Position numbers and translations under genes: made by a program. From Bifidobacterium reuteri DSM 23975 (GTDB lineage Bacteria > Actinomycetota > Actinomycetes > Actinomycetales > Bifidobacteriaceae): 64,000 nt of DNA. The notes beneath the pieces were generated by a model. That model searched no databases and was not told where the DNA came from. It saw nothing but the letters and a program-made list of their open reading frames with translations. The stretch is taken from positions 1-64,000 of the forward strand of contig NZ_JGZK01000005.1 of NCBI RefSeq assembly GCF_000741695.1. The letters are read 5' to 3'. Shown here piece by piece: positions 8,862 through 17,560 of the stretch (the stretch's first letter is position 1; the number at the start of each line of letters is the position of its first letter).

Positions 8862-11800
8862 ATGAATAAGAATACGTATGTGATCAATGCTTCCGCTGGT
8901 ACTGGCAAGACCACCCAGTTGTTACAGGACGTGCTGCTTGATTTGTTGGAGCGCAATCGGAGTGCCGCTAGCCCACAGTCGATTCGCGCTTCTTTGGTGA
9001 TCACGTTCACCGAAGCGGCAGCGGCGGAAATGCGTAGGCGGCTAGAGTCCAATCTTCGTTTTGCCATCGATTTTGCTGCGGCTAATGAGCATTGTGACCC
9101 GCGGCATCTTGTCAAACACGATGATAAGTATGAAATCGGCGGTGATGATGGGGCATTGGCACAGGCAATACTCATCGACTGTCCATTGGCGTGCAGGGTG
9201 TTCACGCAAGCGCTCGCTGATTTGCCTGCTGCGCATATCAGTACCATCGATGCACTTGCGAAATATATTGTTGATCGCAATTCTGAGCTTCTGCCTCAAG
9301 TGGAGCCAGGGCAGCAGATTCTTTCTGACGAAGCGATGCGCCATGATTTGCAACGGCAGGTTGCGGATAGTCTGTTTGAACAGTGGTACAGCGAAAACGA
9401 TAGCCATCATGTCGATTTCATGGACCTCCTGGAAAGCTTTGGCGGTGCCCGAAAAGACAAAGATTTGCGCAGCTTGATGTTCAGCCTGTACGGCACGGCG
9501 TTAACCAAACCGGATGGCCTCGCATGGCTGCGTAATGTGAGTGAACCGTATGATATGAAGTTCGCCGCTGATAAGCCTGTATACGGGGTGAGCGACGCGC
9601 TTGACCGGCGTATCGACGCGTGTATTACCGAGTTCAACAGCGTGTATCCGGTGCTGCTGGAGCGGATTGAATATATCGAGAAAACGTATGCTTCACAATA
9701 CCCGGAAGCCAATTTCCCGGAGGACAGCCACTATTTGCGGTCGCTTTCTCAGCTGGATACCCTGCCGGAATTGATGCGCAACAGTACATGGAATGAGCTG
9801 TATGCGCTTTTCCGCGACGAGCAGGAACATCCTGATAATGGTCTGTACCATGCAGTTACTACAAATTGCACGCAGACAACAAACGTATTAAAAGACGTTT
9901 TCAAAGGCAAAGTAAAAACCAATTGTGAAGGTGTGAAGGAACTCGCACAGTCGGTAAGCGATATTCAACAACCTCTGAAGAAGATACTGTCGATGTTCGC
10001 TTTCTCGCTGGAAGACACCAACCTGTTGTATGAGCGGATAAAGCATCGTTTGGATACGCTGGTTTGTTTCATTCATCTTTTGGATGATGCATACCGTGCT
10101 GAGAAAAGACGCATGCGATTGGCTGATTTCAGCGACGTGGCGGAATGGGCTCTTTCCATATTGCAAGAGCCGGAAGCGGCACAGCGCATCCACGATCAGT
10201 GGCGTTGCATCTATGTGGATGAGAGTCAGGATGATAATGCGTTGCAGAACGCATTCGTGCAATACATCAGTAGTGAAGCGGATAAGCTCACTATGGTGGG
10301 CGATGTCAAACAAAGCATCTACGGTTTCCGTGACGCTTCTCCGGAGGCTTTCAAGGAGATTTGCGATCAGGTTCCGCCGGAGCATACCAGCCAATTATGG
10401 GTGAACTATCGCTCGACGCCGGAGATCATCACGTTTGTGAATGCAGTGTTTGATGGGTTGATGACTCGCGACATGGGCAAGGTGGATTATCGTGCCGAAC
10501 GTTTGCGCATGCGGGCTGATGCCCACAGTGATGTAGCTGAGCCGGATGCGTCGTTCCGGAGCGATGCCGTGGAACTGCTGCTGTGTTTGGAAGGTGAACG
10601 GGAAGATGTCGGTGACAGCCCCGTCGGCAACAAGCCGGAACCCCAAAAACCCCAAGGCAATTTGCGTTGCGTGCAAAGTCAGCTGCAAGTGGACATGATT
10701 GTGCGCCGTGTACGGTCATTGATTGCTCGGGAGGGCTATTCGTATGGTGACATTGCGATTCTTTCGCGTGGCGCCACCTATTTTGGAGATCTTGCGGATC
10801 GGTTGCAAGCTGCCAACATCCCGGTGGAAGTGAAGGGGGTAGGCGACTTCTACAAGAAACCGGAGATTGCCTTGACGCTCAACTGGTTGAGAGTCATTGC
10901 CAATGCGCATCAGGATATTCCACTGGTCACTGTGCTGCGTTCGCTTGGCTTTACTGATGATGATCTGGCGCGGTTGCGTATGCAGACGAAGGGTGGATTG
11001 TACGGGCAAATCTGGGTGGCCAGTGAATTCGAGAATCAATGGCATGCAACAGCTGACGTGCAGTCTGATACAGACAATGCAGATGACACGAATGATGCCA
11101 ACCCCGAAGATACTGCGACCGATTTGGCGCATAAATGGCGCACCCAGGAACTGACTGACAAATGTCGAGCGTTCCTGAATCTTCTGAGTGATATGCGTGA
11201 CTTTGCTTCCGGCCATCCGCTGGATGAACTGTTATGGCATCTGTATGCGGTAACGGATTTGTACGATTATGCGGGCTTGTTGCCGGAAGGCGCGCAGCGC
11301 AAAGCCAATTTGGAATCGCTTTGCGTCAAGGCCAGAACATATGAATCCACACATGGTCATAATCTTCGTGCGTTTCTCGATGCCGTGGAATCTTGGGCAA
11401 CGGATGCCAAGGCAGGGGAGGAGGCTTCAACGGTTCCTACCAAGAACGCTGTGCATATCATGACCATTCACAAGGCCAAGGGTTTGCAATGGCCGGTGGT
11501 AATCGTGATGAACGCTTCGGGTGATTTGCTGAATAACGTGAAGAACACAGCTGTTCCCGTGGTGGAAAAGCCGGGTGCGCGATATGGCATAGCTGGCATG
11601 AATGTAGTTTCCACGCGTCATGAATACAAATTGGGCACTTTCCAACGCGATGATGTGATGGAGGAGTTGAAGCGTAAAAGAGTGGAGGAAGAGCTGCGTC
11701 TGCTCTACGTGGCGTTGACTAGACCGAAGAAGAAGCTCATCATCGTGGCGAATGCCAAGGAATCCAAAGATAAGCCCAATTCGCTAGATATGCAAAAGGC

Positions 11801-13085
11801 TATCGGTGACGTTTCGATACGAGAAGTGGATACCGTTTGCGGGCCGCGCAAGGCGTTGTCGGTGCAATCGTTGGTTTCGTCTTCTCGGTATTTGTCGTGG
11901 ATTCTTGGGGGCCTGCTTGCATGGCAGCAGTCGACAGAGCCGGGTGTTTCCACGCAGATTCCGCATGATTGGCAAGATATTCGTATCGACGGTGAGCCTC
12001 GAGCCATTGTGGTTCCTCAAAATCCTGATGATGCCGACCCGCAGACCGCACGGCCAAGCATGCGCATTACGATTTCCGTTCACGCGGACGATCCTGAACA
12101 TCAGACCGAGATGAGTGCGGAAACGCCAGGGTATTCATACACCAAGAAGCGTATGAATGTTGAGGCTCAACGCCCTGCAGTTGATGGAGACGGTTTGCTG
12201 CGTGTGCCAGCTGCTGTCAATGCTTCCGGCGCTCGTTATTGGATGGCCAAGAGTGTCCAACAGACTACGGATGGCGAAGACAGTGATGTTGCGGATGATG
12301 CAACGGAAAACGTGATTGTGGATGCCAAAGATGACTGGCGCCGCATGGACTTTGCCTTGCCCGACTTCATGGTGGCTGAATCTGCCAGGCATGAGGCTTC
12401 TCCCGCTGAGGTGGGCACCGGTGCGCATAACGTGTTGGAAATCTACAACTGGGGGTGTTCGGATAATGCCGGATCCTGTCGTGCTGGTATTGAATCGGCT
12501 ATCAATCAATTGCTGCGCACGCATCTGATTGCACCGGCCGTGGCCGAAACTCTGCGTAGCGAGACGATGATGGCGAATCTGCTGTGGTTTGTCTCAGGCG
12601 GGCGGATTGATAGTGCACAGGTTTCCGACGAAAGTGCAACTGTGAGTGCGGATGCTCTGAGAAGGCTTACTGCCCGAATCCGTTCAAACCCAGCCGATCT
12701 GCACAGGGAAGAGCCTTTCGCCATGCTGATTGGGGCGCAAGAATTGGCGGTATTCAATAGCGGCAACGCGAATGCTGATGGTTCTGCGGCTCCGGATACA
12801 GCGTCTTCACTGTCCTCCATGGAAAACGAGGAGATCGTAGTGCGTGGTGTCATCGATGGCTTCGTCGTCGATGATGCAACGCAATCCATCATATTGTTCG
12901 ATTACAAAACCGATCGGGTGCAGAGCGGGGAATCTCTTGACGCTTGGCAGAGACGTCTTGCCGACGATTACCGAGCTCAGCAGGATCTTTACGCGCGAGC
13001 CTTAGAACAGCGCTACTCGGGGTACCGGGTCGCCGAACGCTGGCTGATAGGTTTGGCGGGTCATCGATTGATCGATGTGAGCTGA
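8862..13085 (+). CDS. addA: AddA-type UvrD helicase/nuclease subunit
   Basis: A 1407-residue superfamily-1 helicase with a nuclease tail. It shows a Walker A loop NASAGTGKTTQLLQ (9-22), a DESQD Walker B box (about 453), GDVKQSIYGFRDASPEAF just after it, the late helicase motifs HIMTIHKAKGLQWP and LRLLYVALTRPKK, and a C-terminal RecB-family nuclease motif FDYKTD (about 1345) with YRAQQDLYARALEQ. This is the AddA layout: motor plus nuclease in one chain. It should unwind and trim broken DNA ends with AddB to load RecA. ATG 8862 follows GGGGGATAG. A strong hairpin ends the operon at 13108. Confidence 0.85.
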   Translation: MNKNTYVINASAGTGKTTQLLQDVLLDLLERNRSAASPQSIRASLVITFTEAAAAEMRRRLESNLRFAIDFAAANEHCDPRHLVKHDDKYEIGGDDGALAQAILIDCPLACRVFTQALADLPAAHISTIDALAKYIVDRNSELLPQVEPGQQILSDEAMRHDLQRQVADSLFEQWYSENDSHHVDFMDLLESFGGARKDKDLRSLMFSLYGTALTKPDGLAWLRNVSEPYDMKFAADKPVYGVSDALDRRIDACITEFNSVYPVLLERIEYIEKTYASQYPEANFPEDSHYLRSLSQLDTLPELMRNSTWNELYALFRDEQEHPDNGLYHAVTTNCTQTTNVLKDVFKGKVKTNCEGVKELAQSVSDIQQPLKKILSMFAFSLEDTNLLYERIKHRLDTLVCFIHLLDDAYRAEKRRMRLADFSDVAEWALSILQEPEAAQRIHDQWRCIYVDESQDDNALQNAFVQYISSEADKLTMVGDVKQSIYGFRDASPEAFKEICDQVPPEHTSQLWVNYRSTPEIITFVNAVFDGLMTRDMGKVDYRAERLRMRADAHSDVAEPDASFRSDAVELLLCLEGEREDVGDSPVGNKPEPQKPQGNLRCVQSQLQVDMIVRRVRSLIAREGYSYGDIAILSRGATYFGDLADRLQAANIPVEVKGVGDFYKKPEIALTLNWLRVIANAHQDIPLVTVLRSLGFTDDDLARLRMQTKGGLYGQIWVASEFENQWHATADVQSDTDNADDTNDANPEDTATDLAHKWRTQELTDKCRAFLNLLSDMRDFASGHPLDELLWHLYAVTDLYDYAGLLPEGAQRKANLESLCVKARTYESTHGHNLRAFLDAVESWATDAKAGEEASTVPTKNAVHIMTIHKAKGLQWPVVIVMNASGDLLNNVKNTAVPVVEKPGARYGIAGMNVVSTRHEYKLGTFQRDDVMEELKRKRVEEELRLLYVALTRPKKKLIIVANAKESKDKPNSLDMQKAIGDVSIREVDTVCGPRKALSVQSLVSSSRYLSWILGGLLAWQQSTEPGVSTQIPHDWQDIRIDGEPRAIVVPQNPDDADPQTARPSMRITISVHADDPEHQTEMSAETPGYSYTKKRMNVEAQRPAVDGDGLLRVPAAVNASGARYWMAKSVQQTTDGEDSDVADDATENVIVDAKDDWRRMDFALPDFMVAESARHEASPAEVGTGAHNVLEIYNWGCSDNAGSCRAGIESAINQLLRTHLIAPAVAETLRSETMMANLLWFVSGGRIDSAQVSDESATVSADALRRLTARIRSNPADLHREEPFAMLIGAQELAVFNSGNANADGSAAPDTASSLSSMENEEIVVRGVIDGFVVDDATQSIILFDYKTDRVQSGESLDAWQRRLADDYRAQQDLYARALEQRYSGYRVAERWLIGLAGHRLIDVS

Positions 13086-13107
13086 TCGATATATCGTAGG
13101 ATGAATT

Positions 13108-13153
13108 GATTGGGGCTCTATCTGATCACGATCAATCAGATAGAGCCCCAATC
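13108..13153 (+). terminator. addBA operon terminator
   Basis: Perfect 19-bp inverted repeat (13108-13126 with 13135-13153, core TTGGGGCTCTATCTGAT) with an 8-nt loop, 22 nt after the addA stop. Because the stem is symmetrical, it may also act on the minus strand. Confidence 0.8.
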
Positions 13154-13166
13154 ATGGTGTTTCTTG

Positions 13167-13325
13167 TCAGTGTCCCAACAGCAGAACTACCTTACGGGCT
13201 CGTGTAAGCGAGACATAGATAAGACTGCGTTCTTGCTTATAGATTGACTCTCGTGCCGCATCATCTGCCGCACTATTCAGTGCTGCGCTAGGGGGCATAC
13301 GCCATCTGCGACATTGACGATTCAT
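13167..13325 (-). pseudogene. C-terminal fragment of a superfamily-1 helicase
   Basis: A 52-codon frame whose last 20 residues, RSLIYVSLTRARKVVLLLGH, are motif VI of a UvrD/Rep-type helicase, where the Arg finger sits. Nothing upstream in the window supplies the rest of such an enzyme, so this is the tail of a lost gene. The fragment starts at ATG 13325 behind a good AGGAGG site 6 nt away, so it could still be translated. It lies next to addA, but it is on the other strand and is not a copy of the addA end (LRLLYVALTRPKK). Confidence 0.6.
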
Positions 13326-13402
13326 ATGCACCTCCTGTATGCCCTTTCTGTCATTGCATCGGTATTTGCTGACGTCTATACCAATCTGACAACTGCTCTT
13401 TT

Positions 13403-13448
13403 CGTTGGAATTTGAGGCGTGTCTCGGTTTTTGGGGTTTTGTCCGGTT
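13403..13448 (+). repeat. Two-part upstream motif, copy B
   Basis: The first block (13403-13423) is identical over 21 bp to copy A at 3845-3865. TTGTCCGGTT follows at 13439-13448, 36 bp from the block start (37 in copy A). It lies 112 bp before the acidic orphan gene at 13515. Confidence 0.6.
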
Positions 13449-13514
13449 GATAGGGGTGTCAGGCAATGAGCCAACCGCACAGGGTGGTTGGCCGAACGAG
13501 TAAAGGAGATTGCC

Positions 13515-13976
13515 ATGGGTAAGGTCATTAAGTCCAAAGTCGTGTTCACTGACCCGCGAGACCGCGACGACGACATCAGCGACTACACCGTCCCGATTCC
13601 TGAGGGGCTTACCGAGGAGTTCCACCCCTCCCAGCCGGTCACCCCGAAGCAGATCATCGCATGGGAGACCCGCAACAAGGAGCCGTATCCGGGTTACGCC
13701 GAGGAACTGTTCAACTGGGAGAACGCATGGGAGGAGGTCAACCGCGCCCAGCTGAAGGCGGACGGCGGATACCTGCACATCTCCGATCCGGAGCCTGTGG
13801 AAGTGGTCGCGTCGTCGGATGCCGTGGCAGGCGGCGTGAAGGATGGCGATGGCAGGGATGTTCCTGTCTACGGTGACGAAACCGTGTTCGGTGAGTTCAA
13901 GGACGTTTTCGAAACCGTGTTCGGTGGCGATGAGCAGTCCGACGATGACGGTGACGAAGAACGAGAGGGGGAGTGA
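13515..13976 (+). CDS. Acidic protein of unknown function
   Basis: A 153-residue soluble protein that I do not recognise. The first 90 residues look like a folded domain (Trp/Tyr rich, with QIIAWETRNKEPYPGYAEEL). The tail from about 95 is low in complexity and ends in a run of Asp/Glu. No signal peptide or membrane segment. The start has an AAAGGAGAT ribosome site. It stands alone between a helicase fragment and an aldo/keto reductase, with the repeated motif copy B upstream. The style is like small plasmid or phage-derived proteins, but that is only an impression. Confidence 0.65.
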   Translation: MGKVIKSKVVFTDPRDRDDDISDYTVPIPEGLTEEFHPSQPVTPKQIIAWETRNKEPYPGYAEELFNWENAWEEVNRAQLKADGGYLHISDPEPVEVVASSDAVAGGVKDGDGRDVPVYGDETVFGEFKDVFETVFGGDEQSDDDGDEEREGE

Positions 13977-14047
13977 ACGCTAGAACAGCAGGTGGAACGC
14001 CCTGACGAGTCTACCGTCTTGTCTTTTCGCTGAAAACCGCCGTTTTG

Positions 14048-14089
14048 GAGTCGATCTGCGGCATGCCGTTATACGCCGCAGACCGACTC
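14048..14089 (-). terminator. Possible terminator of the aldo/keto reductase gene
   Basis: 15-bp inverted repeat with one mismatch (14048-14062 with 14075-14089, core GTCGATCTGCGGC), 17 nt beyond the stop of the minus-strand reductase gene. There is no long T-run, so this is uncertain. Confidence 0.4.
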
Positions 14090-14105
14090 ACGATTGCCGC
14101 GTCGA

Positions 14106-14936
14106 TTAGAAGTCGAAGTCGTCGGGGTCGGCACCGTTGCGGTGGCCGGTGTTGAGCGAGGTGATGGCATCCATGTCTTCGGGGGACAGGTTGAAGTCGA
14201 AGACATCGAAGTTCTGCTTGATACGTTCGGCATGGGTGGACTTCGGCAGTACCACTACGCCACGCTGAATATGCCAGCGAATCACCACCTGAGCTGCGGA
14301 CTTGCCATACTTGGCACCAATTTCGGCCAATACGGGATTGCCCAGCAGGTTGCCGCCGGTGCCGCCCAGTGGGCTCCAAGTTTCGGTATGGATGCCCTTG
14401 GTGGTCAGGAAGTCGATGAGCTCCTGATTGGTGAACTGAGGAGAGGATTCGATCTGATCCACGGCAGGCACCACGTCACTGTTGTTCAGCAGCTCTTCGA
14501 TGTGGTGCTGCTGGAAGTTGCTGACGCCGATGGCCTTCGCGCGACCGGAAGCGTAGATCTCCTGCAGGTCATCCCACGCCTGCTGCCAACCGTCAGCCGG
14601 CCAATGAATGAGATACAGGTCGACGTAATCCAGTCCCAGACGATCCAGGCTCTCCTGGAAGGCGTCCAGACCACGATGCGCGCGGATATCGTCATTCCAC
14701 AGCTTGGTGGTCAGGAAAAAGTCATCGCGAGGCACACCGGCACGGCGAATGCCTTCGCCCACCGAAGTCTCATTGCGGTAGATCATCGCGGTGTCGATAT
14801 GGCGGTAGCCGGTCTCCAATGCGGTCTGCACCGCATTCACCGTGGTCTCGCCGTCCGGAGTCTGGAAGACACCAAGACCGACCTGAGGAATAACGCTGCC
14901 GTTGTTAAGGGTAATCGTCGATTGTATCGCCATCAT
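14106..14936 (-). CDS. Aldo/keto reductase (2,5-diketo-D-gluconate reductase type)
   Basis: A 276-residue NADPH-dependent TIM-barrel reductase, the normal length for the family. All four catalytic residues are visible: Asp48 and Tyr53 in YRHIDTAMIYRNE, Lys78 in TTKLW and His111 in LIHWP. The C-terminal LPKSTHAERIKQNFDVFDF is the cofactor 2'-phosphate binding segment. Such enzymes reduce sugars, ketones and aldehydes; the true substrate is not clear from sequence. It is a single gene, divergent from the xylulokinase. Two ATG codons lie together at 14936 and 14933, and either could start it. Confidence 0.85.
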   Translation of the reverse strand: MMAIQSTITLNNGSVIPQVGLGVFQTPDGETTVNAVQTALETGYRHIDTAMIYRNETSVGEGIRRAGVPRDDFFLTTKLWNDDIRAHRGLDAFQESLDRLGLDYVDLYLIHWPADGWQQAWDDLQEIYASGRAKAIGVSNFQQHHIEELLNNSDVVPAVDQIESSPQFTNQELIDFLTTKGIHTETWSPLGGTGGNLLGNPVLAEIGAKYGKSAAQVVIRWHIQRGVVVLPKSTHAERIKQNFDVFDFNLSPEDMDAITSLNTGHRNGADPDDFDF

Positions 14937-15639
14937 GCCTCACTTTCCCTATCGGTACTGTTTCAACCCTATTCTATGAAGAAAACCGCGGAACGGGGGG
15001 AGCACGCCGGCGCACGTCGATGCTGGTCAGCTATGCGATGAATAGGTTGCGGCACCGTCATATTGGGTCGACCTTGTTGCTCCTCGTACCGGTCTAATAC
15101 CCTTGTGCAACGTTATCACTGAAGAATCCGGTGGTATATAAAGGGAGCAACGGTCATGTTAGTGGAGCGTCGCCCTCTTGGTGATAAATGCACAGGCGAT
15201 ATTGCAGCGTCGTGGCACACGACGAACATCTGTACCATACTAGGTACGCTCTCAGCGAAGCGAAACGGCCACCACATACCCAACCTACAAAAACAACAGA
15301 AGTCACTCTTTTGTTTCTTTTGTCTTCATTGCTCCGTCTACTGATACGCCGTGAGCAGGCATGCTATTGGCATTCTTCCGCGGGAGTTAGCCACCTTCCA
15401 TGATGTGTACGGCTCCCGCACATGCGTGCTATGTTCTAGGCGGTCTATAAGCCGATGCATCCCCATTCGAGGAAGTAGGCATGGAACACTTCGCGAATCT
15501 GCGCCGGCGTTTGTTCGTTACATCATTGAGAACCGGACAATTACCACCGGGTGAACAGCAACAACAGGCGGCTACGATGGGAAGCGGATCATTCGGCGGC
15601 GCGTCGAAGACCTGCGGACATGTCGAGGAGGGGAAACAC
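14937..15639. other. Gap between the reductase and xylulokinase genes
   Basis: A 700-bp stretch with no convincing gene. A 62-codon frame at 15156 has no family likeness. A weak LacI-like site with an AACGTT core (about 15102-15120) and a TATATA box (15135-15140) could serve the xylulokinase gene. A 7-bp inverted repeat GCGGGAG/CTCCCGC is at 15380-15419. The xylulokinase frame remains open upstream to ATG 15481, which also has a GAGGAAG site, so a 53-residue longer protein cannot be excluded. Confidence 0.4.
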
Positions 15640-17154
15640 ATGACACAGAGCGGTGACGCTCGTCAAGGCAACGGCGATTGTCAAGGTGGCGGCGTGCAGT
15701 ACGCGGCGGCATTCGATTCGGGAACCACGGCGCTCAAGGGTGCGTTGGTCGCGCGGGACGGGCGTATCGTGGCCAGCGCGAGCCGTGATTTGACGCTGAT
15801 CATCGACGGGGACCATCGTGAACAGGACCCGAGGGAATGGTGGCGGGCGTTCTGCGACGTATCCCAGGACCTGCTGCGCGCCGCCGTGAAACAAGAAGCG
15901 GACTTTGCTCCCAATCAGATCGCCGGCATCATCTGCAGTGGGCAGATGCAGGATGTCATCGCATTGGGTGCCGGGCTCGAACCTGTGCGCAACGCGATCC
16001 TGTATTCGGACGGCCGAGCCGAGGCCGAAGCCGAACAGCTCGGCACTGCGTATCCGGGCGGTACGGCGCGTTTCCTCGAAGCCGTGGGCAATCGTTTGGA
16101 GGGCTGTCTGCCTGTGCCGAAGCTGATGTGGCTCCGTAATCATGAGCCGGAAACATTTGCGAAGATACGGCATGTGGTGATCAGTTCCAAGGATTATCTC
16201 ATTGCACAGCTGACTGGTGAATGCGTCGGCGATGTGGCGGCCTGCTCCACGGCAGGTGCGATGGATATTCGTACTGGCCAATGGGATGCGGCGTTATGCA
16301 AGGCCGCAACAATTGACCTCGCCATATTGCCCGAATTGCATAAGCCACAAGATCAGATCGGCACTGTGACTGTTGCCGCGGCGTGGTCGACCGGTTTCGC
16401 TGTGGACACACCGGTGTATGCAGGCATCGGAGACGCCGGGGCGACCACATTAGCCAGTGGTGTGAGCAAGCCGGGTCAATACAACATCAATATCGGTACC
16501 TCGGGCTGGATCGCTACCGTTTCGCCCGAGCCGTTCACCGACAAGCCAGGTGCCGCCAATCTGGCATTCGGCGTGGAACCGGGATTCGTGAACGCAGTAC
16601 CGTTCCTCAATGCCGGCGACGTTCACAAATGGGTGACCAGTGTATTCACCGATGGCAATTACGCAGAAGCGCATCGACTTATTGAAGCATCAGAACCCGG
16701 TTCCAATGGCGTGCTGTGCCTGCCATATCTGGTGGGGGAGCGTTTCCCCGTCATGAACCCGAATATACGCGGTGCCTATGTGGGACTTGATCCGGACACC
16801 ACCAAGGCAGACATGATGCGTGCCGCGCTTGAAGGTGTGGCCTTCTCCATCCGTCAAGGCATGGAAAGCTTTGATGCCGAGCCGACGGCAATATCCCTGA
16901 TTGGTGGTGGTGCACGAGAGGCGGCCTGGTGCCAGATTCTGGCCGATGTGTTGGAACATTCCATCGAAGTATTCGCCAACGCCGATATTCTGCCAGCCGT
17001 GGCAATGGCATCATTAGTATTCAATGCACCGGGCCTGCTGCAATCAGTATGCGAACGCACTGTATATCAGCCGAATCCCGACACCGCACGCACATATGCC
17101 AACGCTTACCGGCGGTTTCTGAACCTCTACCCAATGCTGCGGACGATGGACTAG
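15640..17154 (+). CDS. xylB: Xylulokinase-like FGGY carbohydrate kinase
   Basis: A 504-residue kinase of the FGGY family, which phosphorylates xylulose or a related sugar with ATP and feeds it into the bifid shunt. The N-terminal phosphate loop is AFDSGTTALKG (24-34). GIICSGQMQDVIAL matches the xylulokinase sugar-binding segment. AGIGDAGATTLASG holds the catalytic Asp, and LIGGGAREAAWCQILADVL is the FGGY C-terminal signature. ATG 15640 is chosen because it follows a GAGGAGGGG site by 6 nt and gives the normal family start. The acylphosphatase gene follows after 12 nt and is probably co-transcribed. Another pentulose substrate is possible. Confidence 0.8.
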   Translation: MTQSGDARQGNGDCQGGGVQYAAAFDSGTTALKGALVARDGRIVASASRDLTLIIDGDHREQDPREWWRAFCDVSQDLLRAAVKQEADFAPNQIAGIICSGQMQDVIALGAGLEPVRNAILYSDGRAEAEAEQLGTAYPGGTARFLEAVGNRLEGCLPVPKLMWLRNHEPETFAKIRHVVISSKDYLIAQLTGECVGDVAACSTAGAMDIRTGQWDAALCKAATIDLAILPELHKPQDQIGTVTVAAAWSTGFAVDTPVYAGIGDAGATTLASGVSKPGQYNINIGTSGWIATVSPEPFTDKPGAANLAFGVEPGFVNAVPFLNAGDVHKWVTSVFTDGNYAEAHRLIEASEPGSNGVLCLPYLVGERFPVMNPNIRGAYVGLDPDTTKADMMRAALEGVAFSIRQGMESFDAEPTAISLIGGGAREAAWCQILADVLEHSIEVFANADILPAVAMASLVFNAPGLLQSVCERTVYQPNPDTARTYANAYRRFLNLYPMLRTMD

Positions 17155-17166
17155 GAACTGAGCATC

Positions 17167-17460
17167 ATGAAGCAATCGGCAGATAGGATTCGCAAACATA
17201 TAGTGGTCACCGGACTGGTACAAGGCGTGGGATTCCGCTATTTTACGGTGACTCAGGCGCGTCGGCTAGGCGTACAGGGCTGGGTGCGCAATTGCCTCGA
17301 TGGTTCGGTCGAGCTGGAGGCGCAGGGGAGTAATGATGCAGTGCAAGCATTAGTTAAGCAATTAGCCGTTGGCCCGCGATGGTCCGAAGTGAGTCACGTC
17401 GCCGTGCATGATGTGCCCCTCATTGATGAGGGCACTCGGACATTTGGCGTGCGTCAATAA
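17167..17460 (+). CDS. acyP: Acylphosphatase
   Basis: A 97-residue enzyme that hydrolyses acyl phosphates such as acetyl phosphate. The phosphate loop VQGVGFR (residues 18-24, catalytic Arg24) and Asn42 in GWVRNCLDGSVE are both present, as is the usual C-terminal end. Small soluble cytoplasmic protein of normal length. It lies 12 nt after the xylulokinase gene. Bifidobacteria make acetyl phosphate as a main intermediate, which gives such an enzyme a natural substrate. Confidence 0.9.
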   Translation: MKQSADRIRKHIVVTGLVQGVGFRYFTVTQARRLGVQGWVRNCLDGSVELEAQGSNDAVQALVKQLAVGPRWSEVSHVAVHDVPLIDEGTRTFGVRQ

Positions 17461-17521
17461 CCTGCACCGCGAACATCATCACGCATGATAATCTCACGAT
17501 ACGGGTGAACATGGGCGTTCC

Positions 17522-17552
17522 TTGACGCTTAGGCCGCTCACGTTGGTACGAT
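17522..17552 (+). promoter_or_regulatory. Putative his operon promoter giving a leaderless message
   Basis: TTGACG (17522-17527) and TACGAT (17547-17552) are separated by 19 bp. The predicted transcription start, about 7-9 nt further on, falls at or next to ATG 17561. No ribosome site precedes that ATG, so the message may start at the first codon. Confidence 0.45.
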
Positions 17553-17560
17553 GTGGCTTT

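Noticed and set aside
15223-15236. LexA box CGAAC-ATCT-GTACC
   Set aside because: Two mismatches in one half-site and no SOS-type gene next to it.
15156-15344. 62-codon frame before the xylulokinase gene
   Set aside because: No conserved feature, poor codon pattern (Cys/Phe-rich tail) and no clear ribosome site spacing; treated as chance.
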